A DNA stretch of 64,000 bases from Aneurinibacillus sp. REN35 (GCF_041379945.2 NZ_JBFTXJ020000003.1:482071-546070), one strand, 5' to 3'. Shown: positions 51,861 to 61,032, counted from the first letter of the stretch. The notes: generated by a model not told the origin, from the letters alone. Program-made: numbers and translations.

Positions 51861-52630
51861 TGATTCAGGTGGATGCTGTATCGCTGCGTATGATGCAGGC
51901 GACGATTATACAAGATATATCGCTGGATGTTCCGGACGGTGCCTTTGTTGGAATTATTGGACCGAATGGAAGCGGGAAATCCACACTGCTTAAGACGATG
52001 TATCGTGTATTAAAACCGGATACCGGGTGTATCCACTTCAACGAGCGAGACCTATACGAATTATCTTCGCGAGACGTATTTCAAAAAATGGCTGTTGTTG
52101 GACAGGAATTCCCTCAGGAGTTTGATTTTTCTGTAGAAGACATAGTGGCAATGGGACGGGCTCCGCATAAGCGGATGTTCGAATCGGATACGGAAGAAGA
52201 CCGGCTGATCGTGGAGTATGCTTTGTCCTGTGTACATATGGAAGACTATGCCTCGCGCAGCTTTATGAGCTTATCTGGCGGTGAAAAACAGCGGGTTCTT
52301 ATTGCTCGTGCACTTGCTCAGCAGGCTCGGGTCATTCTGCTTGATGAGCCGACCAATCATCTTGATATCCGCCATCAACTTCAGGTAATGGAGCTGACAA
52401 AGGGACTTGATGTAACGTTGGTTGCTGTGCTGCATGATCTAAACTTGGCTGCTGTGTACTGTGACTATTTGTATGTGATGCAGAAGGGGCGTATCGTTGC
52501 TTCGGGGAATCCGTCTGATGTGCTGACGTATGAATTATTGAGTGAAGTATTTGGGGTAGAAACAGAAATTATTACACATCCGGTAACACATACACCCTAT
52601 ATTATTTTTCTGTCCAGTACGAACGAATAA
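51860..52630 (+). CDS. btuD: Cobalamin ABC transporter ATP-binding protein
   Basis: A 256-residue ATPase: Walker A GPNGSGKS, signature LSGGEKQR, Walker B VILLDEPTNHLD, switch His in VLHDLNLA. It belongs to the FepC/BtuD class. ATG 51860 overlaps the btuC stop in TGATG and follows GGAGGGGGG. It pairs with BtuC. Confidence 0.92.
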   Translation: MIQVDAVSLRMMQATIIQDISLDVPDGAFVGIIGPNGSGKSTLLKTMYRVLKPDTGCIHFNERDLYELSSRDVFQKMAVVGQEFPQEFDFSVEDIVAMGRAPHKRMFESDTEEDRLIVEYALSCVHMEDYASRSFMSLSGGEKQRVLIARALAQQARVILLDEPTNHLDIRHQLQVMELTKGLDVTLVAVLHDLNLAAVYCDYLYVMQKGRIVASGNPSDVLTYELLSEVFGVETEIITHPVTHTPYIIFLSSTNE

Positions 52631-52665
52631 CTCATTTAAAAAATAACAGATGGAGCGACGCACAT

Positions 52666-53676
52666 ATGAGAAAACGAAATCAATTTTTGCAACGAATCGC
52701 AGTAGTGCTTGTCGTTGGCCTATTATCCGCATGCAGTTCATCTTCTGGTACCTCATCTGCCGTCGAACAGGCGTCTTTAGGTAAGACCCAGCAGAAGGAA
52801 AACGCATCCTACGAAAAAGTCACCATTAACAATTTGGGACATACATTAACATTCACACAGCCGCCCAAACGAGCTGTTGCATTAAACCAGCATGCGACAG
52901 AAATCATGCTGGCTCTAGGCTTGCAGGATTCAATGGTAGGAACCGCATATCTTGATGATGCCATTCTGCCTGAGTTTAAGGATACGTATGCGAAGATTCC
53001 TGTTCTGTCAAAAGCATATCCATCAAAAGAAGTTTTCATGGCAACTGCTCCGGATTTTGCATATGCCGGATGGAAAAGCGCTTTTACTGAGAAAGCATTG
53101 GGAACGGTGCAGGAGTTAGCGTCTGCCGGCATTCCGGCCTACATTCAAGAGTCGTCTACGACTCCGTTCCCTACGCTAGAAAATGTATATCAGGATATCC
53201 GCAATATCGGGCGTATCTTCGATGTGGAAGAGAGAGCGGAGACTCTGATTGCCACGATGCAGAAGGATATTGATCGAACCGTTAAGCAAGTAGGCTCTGT
53301 TACAAAGCCGCTTAACGTGTTTGTCTACGATAGCGGTGAAGATAAGGCTTTAACGGCGGCAGGTAACTACATGTCCAGCCTTATTGCATTAGCCGGAGGG
53401 AAGAATATTTTTAGTGATATAGAAAAAGGGTGGGCGGAAGTGAGCTGGGAGGAGGTCGTACATCATAATCCCGATGTTATCGTGATCATAGACTATGGCG
53501 CTAAAACAGTTGAGGAGAAAAAGAACGTGCTGCTTTCAAAGAAAGAGCTTGCGGAAGCTCCGGCCATAGTGAACCAGAGATTTATTGTTCTTCCGCTTTC
53601 GGCAGCCGCTGAGGGTATTCGTGCACCGCAGACGCTTGACATATTGGCAAGAGGGCTGCATCCGAAGGCATTTTAA
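52666..53676 (+). CDS. btuF: Cobalamin-binding lipoprotein
   Basis: A 336-residue family 8 solute-binding lipoprotein: lipobox LSAC near residue 24, linker, then the two-lobe fold with RAVALNQHATEIMLALGL and VIVIIDYGAK. It resembles both siderophore and corrinoid binders; the riboswitch and order btuC-btuD-btuF decide for cobalamin. It is 35 bp after btuD. Confidence 0.88.
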   Translation: MRKRNQFLQRIAVVLVVGLLSACSSSSGTSSAVEQASLGKTQQKENASYEKVTINNLGHTLTFTQPPKRAVALNQHATEIMLALGLQDSMVGTAYLDDAILPEFKDTYAKIPVLSKAYPSKEVFMATAPDFAYAGWKSAFTEKALGTVQELASAGIPAYIQESSTTPFPTLENVYQDIRNIGRIFDVEERAETLIATMQKDIDRTVKQVGSVTKPLNVFVYDSGEDKALTAAGNYMSSLIALAGGKNIFSDIEKGWAEVSWEEVVHHNPDVIVIIDYGAKTVEEKKNVLLSKKELAEAPAIVNQRFIVLPLSAAAEGIRAPQTLDILARGLHPKAF

Positions 53677-53768
53677 AATAGAAGAAACCTTCTTTTACCA
53701 ACCACGTATTCATAGTATAGTAAGGAAAGGAATAAGCATGAATACGAAACTGAAGGAGGATGAATGCG

Positions 53769-54383
53769 GTGTTTGGAAAGGTAGCGGCCGATATGCTTGG
53801 ATTAAGCGATGTAGGGGCGGTGATTAAGCCGCAGGACTATGACAAGGCTGATGCAGATGATTATATTATGCATGAGGATAATGAAAAGATTTTCTTCCTT
53901 ATCAAGTCAAAGTCTGATGAGTACTGTTTTACCAACAAAGCACTGCTTCATCTAGATGGCACGAGTGCCGCCAGCAAGAAGCGTACGCTTCGTCGTTACA
54001 GTTACAGTACGCATCCGATCTCGGATGTTATGCTTGAAACTGCCGGTACAGTGGACTTGGATGTAGAGATTAAGTTTACTATGGGCAATCAACCTTACTC
54101 GATTGATGTACATAAAAAACATCTAGAAGAGTTAAAGGATTTGTACAAAGCGCTCTTAAAAATCGCAGAAATCTCTCATGAAAACGAGATTGCCCTCTCC
54201 TTTGCGGGTCAAAGCCTAGATTTGGCATCCACGACGCTTACTCGGGTAACAAGTACGGAAAGTAATCTAGTAGAACAATTCAAAGGACTGAATCAGGCGG
54301 CGTTTTCATGGCTGATGGATACGAAGGAAAAATATACGGTAAAAGATTTCGGCTCTGTATTTGAGCGCTATATCAATCAATAA
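53769..54383 (+). CDS. yvbH: PH-domain protein, YvbH family
   Basis: A 204-residue cytosolic protein that looks closely similar to Bacillus YvbH, both in length and in blocks such as ALGLSD-like DMLGLSDVG, PQDYDKADADDY, DEYCFTNKALLHLDG and LDVEIKF. Residues 1-120 form a bacterial PH-like domain, and the remainder a helical YvbH extension. GTG at 53769 is 9 nt after AAGGAGG and gives the expected N-terminus; ATG 53760 overlaps the ribosome site. Role unknown. Confidence 0.88.
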   Translation: MFGKVAADMLGLSDVGAVIKPQDYDKADADDYIMHEDNEKIFFLIKSKSDEYCFTNKALLHLDGTSAASKKRTLRRYSYSTHPISDVMLETAGTVDLDVEIKFTMGNQPYSIDVHKKHLEELKDLYKALLKIAEISHENEIALSFAGQSLDLASTTLTRVTSTESNLVEQFKGLNQAAFSWLMDTKEKYTVKDFGSVFERYINQ

Positions 54384-54386
54384 AAC

Positions 54387-54432
54387 AAAAGGCTCCCCCG
54401 TGCTGCAAAAGCAGCGGAGGAGCCTTTTGGCT
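54387..54432 (+). terminator. Terminator after yvbH
   Basis: AAAAGGCTCC / GGAGCCTTTT with inner GTGCTGC/GCAGCGG pairing forms a 40-nt hairpin followed by TTGG. The T run is within the stem arm. Confidence 0.8.
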
Positions 54433-54574
54433 GTGTATATAACAAACAATTACATGTATCTCTTGTATTTTATATAGTTTTACTTATACTTTATGAAGAT
54501 AAAAGTTCAGGGGAAAAATATGCAATACAAAACAGTGCTTGATTGCTCGTCTGTTTGTGCAAAGGGGATATGCT

Positions 54575-55525
54575 ATGAAGATTGGATACCGTACCATCAA
54601 AACAGCGATTGGCGCAGCGCTGTCTATTTTTCTCGCGCAATGGTTAGGTCTGCAATTCCCTACATCAGCAGGGATTTTGACCATTCTCTGTATCCAAGTG
54701 ACAAAAAGACGTTCCTTACAAAACGCGTATGCCCGCTTCGCTGCTTGTTTGCTGGGATTAGGAATAGGGATTGGCATATTTTCTATTGTCGGATATCATG
54801 CTATTGCCCTCTTGCTTGTGATTTTGTTGTTAATTCCTATTTTGGTTCGGTTGAAGATCCAAGATGGATTTGTTACATCATCCGTTATTATTCTGCATCT
54901 TTATTCCGTACAGGCGGTTTCGCTTTCTTTTTTACGAAACGAGCTTGCGGTTATGGGGATAGGGATTGGCATCGGCCTGATTATGAACGCATATATGCCA
55001 AGCATGGAAGTAAAACTTCGGAAATATCAGCAAAAAATCGAGCGAAACTTCCAAGTTATCTTAAAGGAGCTGGCCGACTATTTGCGCGACCATGACAGCG
55101 CATGGGACGGCAAGGAGATTATTGAGACGGCAGAGCTGCTCAATGAGGCAAAAAGCCTGGCCATTCAAAATGTCGAAAATCATTTGCTTCGCAACAAAGA
55201 TGCATACTATCATTATTTTGAAATGAGAGAAGAACAGTTTGAGTTGCTTGAGCGAATGGTGCCGCTTGTTTCTGCGCTGCCTTATGTACCTCAAGGAGAA
55301 CTGATGGCCGATTTTCTTGAGAATATAAGCGACCGTGTACATCCAGGGAATACCGCCTATGTCTTCTTGGAAAAATTGCGAGAAATGAAGGAAGAGATGG
55401 AGCAGACGGAATTGCCAAAAACACGCGAGGAATTTGAGACGAGAGCGAATTTATTTTACTTTTTGCAGGAGATGGAGCGGTACTTGCTCATTAAACACCA
55501 ATTCCGCCCGGCTTCACCTTCATAA
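54575..55525 (+). CDS. Aromatic acid exporter family protein (DUF939, YqjA-like)
   Basis: A 316-residue protein with four or five N-terminal helices (about 1-135) starting YRTIKTAIGAALSIFLAQWLGL, followed by a helical cytoplasmic domain (about 140-310). This matches the ArAE_1 family (YqjA, YgaE) tied to aromatic acid export in E. coli AaeB relatives; function in Bacillales is unproven. AAAGGGG precedes ATG 54575. Confidence 0.82.
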   Translation: MKIGYRTIKTAIGAALSIFLAQWLGLQFPTSAGILTILCIQVTKRRSLQNAYARFAACLLGLGIGIGIFSIVGYHAIALLLVILLLIPILVRLKIQDGFVTSSVIILHLYSVQAVSLSFLRNELAVMGIGIGIGLIMNAYMPSMEVKLRKYQQKIERNFQVILKELADYLRDHDSAWDGKEIIETAELLNEAKSLAIQNVENHLLRNKDAYYHYFEMREEQFELLERMVPLVSALPYVPQGELMADFLENISDRVHPGNTAYVFLEKLREMKEEMEQTELPKTREEFETRANLFYFLQEMERYLLIKHQFRPASPS

Positions 55526-55540
55526 AACAATCTGAACTAA

Positions 55541-55573
55541 AAAAGGATGCTGCGATAGGCAGCATCCTTTTAT
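55541..55573. terminator. Bidirectional terminator before the cold-shock gene
   Basis: A perfect 13-bp stem (55541-55553 with 55559-55571) with A4 and T4 ends serves convergent genes. Confidence 0.88.
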
Positions 55574-55587
55574 TTGGCAGTAAACTC

Positions 55588-55788
55588 TTACAGTTTTACT
55601 ACGTTTGCAGCTTGTGGTCCACGGTTGCCTTCAACGATGTCGAATTGTACGCGTTGGCCTTCATCTAAGGATTTGAATCCTTCGCCAGTGATTGCAGAGA
55701 AGTGAACGAATACATCATCTCCACCTTCTCTTTCGATGAAACCGAAACCTTTGTCTGCATTAAACCATTTTACTGTACCTGTGTTCAT
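55588..55788 (-). CDS. csp: Cold-shock protein (CspA family)
   Basis: A 66-residue OB-fold RNA chaperone with [16 protein letters not shown] (RNP1) and DVFVHFSAI (RNP2), then the usual C-terminal [15 protein letters not shown] lies 8 nt before the ATG at 55788; a start 12 bp upstream is rejected. It keeps single-stranded RNA open and is often induced by cold. Its long AT-rich leader (55789-55900) may have a regulatory role, as in other csp genes. Confidence 0.94.
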   Translation of the reverse strand: MNTGTVKWFNADKGFGFIEREGGDDVFVHFSAITGEGFKSLDEGQRVQFDIVEGNRGPQAANVVKL

Positions 55789-56070
55789 AAAAGCCTCCAA
55801 TATGTATTAAATATGTACCTTATAAGTATTGTAACTTATAAGCCACTTTTATACTACCACAAGGACAATAATATGAAACAAATATTTTGCATATAGTTGG
55901 CGTAAATGATCTGAAATACATCTTTGATCATGGGAGAAGACATGAACAGAGACTTCTTCGTTGTTTGTCTTATGGGTAATTTATCCTAATAAAATAAAAA
56001 CACTCTGCTGGGAACTTCGGATACATAGTAGTATGAGTGGCATACGTAGTAAAAGTATTTTTATAAAAAG
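55789..56070. other. Intergenic region, csp leader and no other gene seen
   Basis: It contains the presumed 5' leader and promoter of the cold-shock gene on the minus strand. I see no coding frame, terminator or clear repeat in the rest. Confidence 0.5.
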
Positions 56071-56119
56071 TTTACATGACACCAAATGGTGTTATAATGA
56101 ATATGACACTAAAAGGTGT
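56071..56119 (+). promoter_or_regulatory. Promoter with two tandem ArsR-type operators
   Basis: TTTACA (56071-56076) and TATAAT (56093-56098) are 16 bp apart. ACACC-AAAT-GGTGT (56079-56092) fills the spacer and ACACT-AAAA-GGTGT (56106-56119) covers the start region. The two sites are 27 bp apart, both in TGACACnAAAnGGTGTTATA context. Confidence 0.75.
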
Positions 56120-56143
56120 TATATTGGATTTGGAGGTATTGCA

Positions 56144-56569
56144 ATGCCAACACAAGGAACATTGCCGGAAATTCGTAAAACAATTGTGCTGAATGCTTCA
56201 ATTGAAAAAACATGGAAGGCTGTCGCGACTTCAGAAGGCATCGCTTCATGGTGGATGCCCAATACTTTTGAACCTGTTTTGGGACAAGACTTCATTTTGC
56301 AATCAGGTCAATTTGGTGATTCACCTTGCAGAATAACGGAGCTAGACCCTCCGAACCGTGTTGGATTTGACTGGGGTACAGAGTGGCACGTTGTTTTTGA
56401 ATTGAAAAAGTTAGAAGATGAGAAGACGGAGTTTACGCTGATTCATTCTGGTTGGGATGCAGAAAAAGTCACAGAGTTTGGGCAGCCGCATTCAGTTATT
56501 CGCGATATCATGGATGGTGGCTGGGAGGAAATTGTCAAGAAGACCCTTCCCGCTTATATCGAGGCTTAA
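56144..56569 (+). CDS. SRPBCC (AHSA1/START-like) domain protein
   Basis: A 141-residue protein with the AHSA1-type SRPBCC fold: IRKTIVLNASIEKTWKAVATSEGIASWWMP at the start and IMDGGWEEIVKKTLPAYIE at the end. These small helix-grip proteins bind hydrophobic ligands and are often coupled to an ArsR regulator, as here. GGAGG precedes ATG 56144. The regulator gene starts one base after its stop. Confidence 0.85.
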   Translation: MPTQGTLPEIRKTIVLNASIEKTWKAVATSEGIASWWMPNTFEPVLGQDFILQSGQFGDSPCRITELDPPNRVGFDWGTEWHVVFELKKLEDEKTEFTLIHSGWDAEKVTEFGQPHSVIRDIMDGGWEEIVKKTLPAYIEA

Positions 56570-56570
56570 A

Positions 56571-56897
56571 TTGGCTGCACCTGCGTCTAAGCATGATGTA
56601 TTTCAGGCAATTGCCGATCCTACCCGTCGTAGGCTGTTAAAATTGCTTGCTGACAAGGAAATGCCCATTGCTGCCATTGCGGAATGCTTCCCATTAAGCC
56701 GTACTGCTATTAACAAGCATCTGCATGTCCTTTCCGATGCGGGACTTGTCAGCAGTCAGAAGGTTGGACGTGAAACTCGCTACAAGCTGCAACCCGATCC
56801 TTTGGTTGAGCTAAAACACTGGCTTTCTTTCTTCGAACGATACTGGGAAAACAGGTTGTCTGCTCTTAAGGAATATGTAGAGAATGATAATGGTTAG
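56571..56897 (+). CDS. ArsR family regulator without metal-site Cys
   Basis: A 108-residue winged-helix protein starting with TTG at 56571, six nt after GAGG in the end of the SRPBCC gene. AIADPTRRRLLKLLADKEMPIAAIAECFPLSRTAINKHLHVLSDAGLV forms the DNA-binding core. The alpha-3 Cys pair of metal sensors is absent, so it probably senses another signal, or acts with its SRPBCC partner. It should bind the two tandem palindromes upstream of the operon. Confidence 0.85.
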   Translation: MAAPASKHDVFQAIADPTRRRLLKLLADKEMPIAAIAECFPLSRTAINKHLHVLSDAGLVSSQKVGRETRYKLQPDPLVELKHWLSFFERYWENRLSALKEYVENDNG

Positions 56898-56905
56898 GGC
56901 GTAAT

Positions 56906-56942
56906 AAAACCGAGATGCATACACGTATGCACTCGGTTTTTT
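56906..56942 (+). terminator. Terminator after the SRPBCC-arsR operon
   Basis: AAAACCGAG / CTCGGTTTT with an inner GCATA/TATGC stem is followed by TT. Confidence 0.85.
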
Positions 56943-57163
56943 AGTACGTTCATCGTGACTATTTCTCCTTCGTTATATAATTGGTGTTTTGATGGTACCC
57001 TAAAATTGGTAATGGATCAATTTATCATATAGTTTTTATAAAATTATATTATTGTTTGACAATTGTAATTATTAGGACTATAATCAAAAAGAATATTGGA
57101 TCCAAAATCCCTGATTCAAAAAAGAAAGTTGTACATACAAATGCCAACAAAAAGGAGAGAGGT

Positions 57164-57697
57164 ATGATGAAGGAAATGCCGAATACGCAGATCAAAAAGG
57201 GCTGGGTAGGCCGTTTTTATGAAGATTTCGAGGTTGGCGATGTATATCCGCATCCGTTGGGCAGAACGGTAACACAAACAGATAACATCTGGTTTACGCT
57301 GCTAACGCAAAATACCAATCCAATTCATTTCGATGAAGTATATTCCGAGAAGACAGAATTCGGACGTCCACTGGTAGATTCCACATTTACGTTGGCTTTG
57401 GTTACAGGACAATCCGTAACCGATGTATCGCAAAATGTTATGGCGAATCTAGGTTGGGATGATATCAAGTTGCCAAATCCGGTGTTTGAGGGTGACACGA
57501 TTTACTCATACAGTGAAGTATTGGAGAAGAGAGAGTCAAAATCACGCCCCAATGTAGGCATTGTAAAGATCAAGACGGCTGGATATAACCAGCATGGTAC
57601 GGTTGTTATTGAGTTTCAGCGTACATTCATGGTGTACAAGCATGGACAGGGTCCAGATATGACGAGCGAGCTATTGGCTAAAGTCTTGAAGAAATAA
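57164..57697 (+). CDS. MaoC-like enoyl-CoA hydratase/dehydratase
   Basis: A 177-residue hot-dog fold protein of the MaoC-like group. NTNPIHFDEVYSEKTEFGRPLVDSTFTLALVTG has the hydratase-2 signature with the Asn/His pair used in catalysis. It adds water to a CoA-bound double bond. AAAGGAGAG precedes ATG 57164 (57167 also possible); a start at 57056 would add 36 residues with no ribosome site. In context it is a candidate mesaconyl-CoA or itaconyl-CoA hydratase. First gene of the catabolic cluster. Confidence 0.85.
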   Translation: MMKEMPNTQIKKGWVGRFYEDFEVGDVYPHPLGRTVTQTDNIWFTLLTQNTNPIHFDEVYSEKTEFGRPLVDSTFTLALVTGQSVTDVSQNVMANLGWDDIKLPNPVFEGDTIYSYSEVLEKRESKSRPNVGIVKIKTAGYNQHGTVVIEFQRTFMVYKHGQGPDMTSELLAKVLKK

Positions 57698-57729
57698 GCA
57701 AAAGGTGCGGATCAGAGGGGGGAATGGCA

Positions 57730-58887
57730 ATGAAAAAAAATGCATTTCATGAGGAACTGAGACAAAGTGTTCGTGCTGTCTGCAAGAATTATCCGGACGA
57801 ATATTGGCGGGAATTAGATGTAACCAATTCGTATCCAGAAGCATTCGTTGATGCGCTGACAAAGGCTGGATTTCTAGCGGCGCTCATTCCGGAAGAGTAT
57901 GGTGGTTCGGGATTGTCGATCACAGAAGCATCGATCATTATGGAAGAGATTAATCGCTCTGGAGCGAATGCGGGAGCTTGTCATGCTCAAATGTATACGA
58001 TGGGTACCCTGCTTCGTCACGGCTCGGAGGAGCAGAAGAATAAATACTTACCTGGCATTGCGGATGGATCGCTGCGTTTGCAGGCTTTCGGTGTAACCGA
58101 GCCAAATACAGGAACCGACACAACACAGCTTAAGACAACAGCCATTCGCAAAGGGGATAAATATGTTGTCAACGGACAGAAGGTGTTTATCTCACGCACA
58201 GAATACTCAGACCTGATGATTCTTCTTGTACGAACGACACCGCTTGATCAAGTCAAAAAAAGAACGGAAGGGCTGTCGGTGCTGCTTGTTGATCTGCGCG
58301 AAGCGGTAGGTAACGGGATTACCATTCGTCCGATCAGGACAATGATGAACCACGCAACAACAGAGCTGTTCATTGAAGATCTAGAAGTCCCGGTGGAGAA
58401 CTTAATTGGCGAGGAAGGCAAAGGGTTCAAATATATTCTGGATGGTATGAACGCGGAGCGTATTCTCATTGCAGCGGAATGCATCGGTGATGGCTACTGG
58501 TTTATCGATCGGGCTACCCAGTACGCAAAGGATCGCGTAGTATTCAAGCGACCGATCGGCCAGAATCAAGGAGTACAGTTCCCAATAGCCAAAGCTTATA
58601 TTCAGCTTGAGGCGGCCAATCTCATGCGTTTTCGTGCGGCTGAGTTATTTGACGCAGGTGAACCATGCGGCGCTGAAGCGAATATGGCAAAGATGCTATC
58701 AGCGGATGCCTCCTGGGAAGCGGCGAATGTGGCGCTGCAGACACATGGAGGATTCGGCTTTGCCGAAGAGTACGATGTCGAGCGTAAATTTAGAGAGACA
58801 CGATTATACCAAGTAGCTCCGATTTCAACAAACCTTATTCTTTCCTATATTGGAGAGCATGTACTTGGCCTGCCGCGTTCCTATTAA
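57730..58887 (+). CDS. Acyl-CoA dehydrogenase
   Basis: A 385-residue FAD enzyme of the acyl-CoA dehydrogenase family, with FGVTEPNTGTDTTQLKTTA and GQKVFISRTEYSDLMI (FAD and substrate binding). QTHGGFGFAEEYDVERKFRETRLYQVAPISTNL at the C-terminus is typical. The catalytic Glu is not at the YEGT position, because the loop reads YQVAPIS. The base may therefore lie elsewhere, as in isovaleryl-CoA or methylsuccinyl-CoA type enzymes. ATG 57730 lies 7 nt after the G-rich ribosome site. 32 bp after the hydratase gene. Confidence 0.9.
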   Translation: MKKNAFHEELRQSVRAVCKNYPDEYWRELDVTNSYPEAFVDALTKAGFLAALIPEEYGGSGLSITEASIIMEEINRSGANAGACHAQMYTMGTLLRHGSEEQKNKYLPGIADGSLRLQAFGVTEPNTGTDTTQLKTTAIRKGDKYVVNGQKVFISRTEYSDLMILLVRTTPLDQVKKRTEGLSVLLVDLREAVGNGITIRPIRTMMNHATTELFIEDLEVPVENLIGEEGKGFKYILDGMNAERILIAAECIGDGYWFIDRATQYAKDRVVFKRPIGQNQGVQFPIAKAYIQLEAANLMRFRAAELFDAGEPCGAEANMAKMLSADASWEAANVALQTHGGFGFAEEYDVERKFRETRLYQVAPISTNLILSYIGEHVLGLPRSY

Positions 58888-58947
58888 TAGGACGAATATA
58901 GATTCAAGATGCGAATCCTACAATAGTAAAGAAAAGAGGTGGATCGT

Positions 58948-60108
58948 ATGCTTCCGTTAGAAGAAGTGACGGTGGTTTCGTTAGAGCAGGCGGTAGCAGC
59001 CCCCTTTGCTACCCGACAACTGGCCGATTTGGGAGCACGGGTCATTAAGGTTGAGCGACCCCAAACCGGAGATTTTGCCCGACAGTATGATACGACTGTA
59101 CATGGGCTCTCCAGTCATTTCGTCTGGATTAATCGCTCCAAAGAATCGATTGAGCTGGACTTAAAAAAGGATGATGGGCAGCAAATATTGCTGGATTTGT
59201 TGGCAAAAGCTGATGTATTCGTTCAGAATTTAGCTCCCGGTGCACTTGAGAGGCTTGGCTTTAGTCCGGCTGAGTTGCGAAAGAAGTTTCCGCGGCTGAT
59301 TATTTGCGGTATCTCCGGGTATGGGACGGACGGGCCGTACCGTGACAAGAAAGCGTATGATTTATTGATTCAATGTGAATCAGGTCTTGTATCATTAACC
59401 GGCACAGAGGATACACCATCCAAGGTAGGGATTTCTATTGCTGATATTGCAGCAGGTATGTATGCATATACAGGAATTTTGACTGCATTAATCCAACGTC
59501 AGAAAACAGGAGAAGGTACGGTATTAGAAATATCGATGCTAGAGGCGCTTGGTGAATGGATGGGCTATCCGATGTATTATGGACATTATGGTGGGGAAGA
59601 GCCGAAGCGGACCGGAGCGCGTCATGCGACAATTTATCCGTATGGTCCTTTTGCTGCCGGAGACGGCAAGAGCGTCTTTCTTTCCATTCAAAACGAGCGG
59701 GAGTGGATGCAGTTCTGCGAAGTGCTGCTTGAACAGCCCTCCCTTGCCTTTGACCCGCGCTTCAATCTAAACCATAAGCGTGTGAAGCATATGAAGCAGC
59801 TTGAAAAAATCATTATGAAAGCATTTCAAGCGCTGTCAGCCGATGAGGCCATCGCGCGATTGGAGAAGGCCAAGATTGCGAATGCGCGGATGAATACCAT
59901 TCATGAGTTTGTCGATCATCCGCAGCTTGCAGCACGAAACCGCTGGCGGGAGGTACAGACAGAAGCAGGGTCTATTCGTGCGCTTATCCCACCGGTGACG
60001 ATGGAGGGGGTTGAGGCACAGATGAACCCGGTTCCGCGTGTTGGGGAGCATACGGCAGCCATTCTGGCAGAAATCGGCCGCAACAAAAAAGCGGTACATA
60101 AAAGCTAA
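58948..60108 (+). CDS. CaiB/BaiF family CoA-transferase (class III)
   Basis: A 386-residue class III CoA-transferase. VVSLEQAVAAPFATRQLADLGARVIKVERPQTGD is the family start. DLLIQCESGLVSLTG follows the position of the catalytic Asp (YDLL). It activates a free acid by moving CoA from another thioester, often succinyl-CoA. ATG 58948 has AGAGGTGG upstream; GTG 58939 is less likely. In this operon it would activate the C5 dicarboxylate. Confidence 0.9.
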   Translation: MLPLEEVTVVSLEQAVAAPFATRQLADLGARVIKVERPQTGDFARQYDTTVHGLSSHFVWINRSKESIELDLKKDDGQQILLDLLAKADVFVQNLAPGALERLGFSPAELRKKFPRLIICGISGYGTDGPYRDKKAYDLLIQCESGLVSLTGTEDTPSKVGISIADIAAGMYAYTGILTALIQRQKTGEGTVLEISMLEALGEWMGYPMYYGHYGGEEPKRTGARHATIYPYGPFAAGDGKSVFLSIQNEREWMQFCEVLLEQPSLAFDPRFNLNHKRVKHMKQLEKIIMKAFQALSADEAIARLEKAKIANARMNTIHEFVDHPQLAARNRWREVQTEAGSIRALIPPVTMEGVEAQMNPVPRVGEHTAAILAEIGRNKKAVHKS

Positions 60109-60129
60109 CGAAGAGAAGGGAGGGAGAAA

Positions 60130-61032
60130 ATGTCACTCTGGCGAAGTTGGCTGTTTATTCCTGGAAACCAAAAGAAAAAACTCGAAAAATCTATGACACT
60201 AGACGTCGATGTCATCGTATACGATCTAGAAGATGCGGTTCCACTCCAGGAGAAATCTGCAGCAAGAACGCTGGTAGGGCAAATGTTGAAGGAGCGGAAC
60301 ATCCAGAATAGAAACGTGTTTGTTCGCGTTAATGATGTGTCCACGCCTTATTTTATGGATGATATTCAGGAGATGGCGGCTTGCCATATTACGGGCATTA
60401 TGCTGCCAAAAGTGAGCAAAAAGGAACAGGTTCATCTAGTAGACCACCTGCTGCGTACCGTTGAAGAAAGGCACGGGAGAAAGAGAGGCAGTACAATGAT
60501 TCTCCCGTTAATTGAAACTGCCGCAGGCCTGCATCATGCTTTTGATATTGCTTGTGCTAGTCCGAGGGTTCATTGCCTGGCGTTCGGCTCCGTAGATTAT
60601 ACGCTTGATATTGGTACACAGCAGTCAAAAGAAGGAACGGAAATTTTGTTTGCTCGTTCCTGGCTCGTTAATGTATCCCGGGCTGCCGGCATCGACCCGC
60701 CTATTGACGGAGTATATGTAGACATTCATGATAGGCAGGGGTTGCAGCAGGAAACAGCATTTGTTAAACAATTGGGTTTTCAAGGCAAACTTGCCATCCA
60801 TCCGGTACAGTATGAGGTTATCAATGCTGAATTCGCCCCGACAAAAGAACAGATTCACAATGCAGAGCGCATCGTAGAAGCATTTGATCGTGCGGTAGAA
60901 CAAGGTGGTGCAGCGATTGAGGTTGATGGAAAGATGGTGGACTATCCTGTAGCGGTTCAAGCACGCAAAATATTAGATCAGGCGAAAGCGCTTAGGAAGT
61001 TAGATGATGGGAAGCAAACGGATATCGGATAA
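60130..61032 (+). CDS. HpcH/HpaI (CitE-like) CoA-ester lyase
   Basis: A 300-residue TIM-barrel lyase of the CitE-like class. SWLFIPGNQKKKLEKSMTLDVDVIVYDLEDAVPLQEKSAAR holds the Mg2+ Asp/Glu site, and LIETAAGLHHAFDIA the second acidic ligand. FGSVDYTLDIG and GKLAIHPVQYEVIN follow. It cleaves malyl-, citramalyl- or methylmalyl-CoA type thioesters. GGGAGGG precedes the ATG. Last enzyme of the operon; its expected products would be acetyl-CoA plus pyruvate, or propionyl-CoA plus glyoxylate. Confidence 0.88.
   Translation: MSLWRSWLFIPGNQKKKLEKSMTLDVDVIVYDLEDAVPLQEKSAARTLVGQMLKERNIQNRNVFVRVNDVSTPYFMDDIQEMAACHITGIMLPKVSKKEQVHLVDHLLRTVEERHGRKRGSTMILPLIETAAGLHHAFDIACASPRVHCLAFGSVDYTLDIGTQQSKEGTEILFARSWLVNVSRAAGIDPPIDGVYVDIHDRQGLQQETAFVKQLGFQGKLAIHPVQYEVINAEFAPTKEQIHNAERIVEAFDRAVEQGGAAIEVDGKMVDYPVAVQARKILDQAKALRKLDDGKQTDIG

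Noticed and set aside
54493..55095. 200-codon plus-strand frame overlapping the aromatic acid exporter gene
   Set aside because: It is a frame shadow of the exporter gene with an implausible Cys/Trp-rich composition.
57164..61032. Carnitine (Cai) or beta-oxidation operon
   Set aside because: CaiB and acyl-CoA dehydrogenase homologues suggested this, but the CitE-like lyase, MaoC hydratase and TRAP transporter fit a dicarboxylate route better, and no thiolase, ligase or betaine transporter is present.
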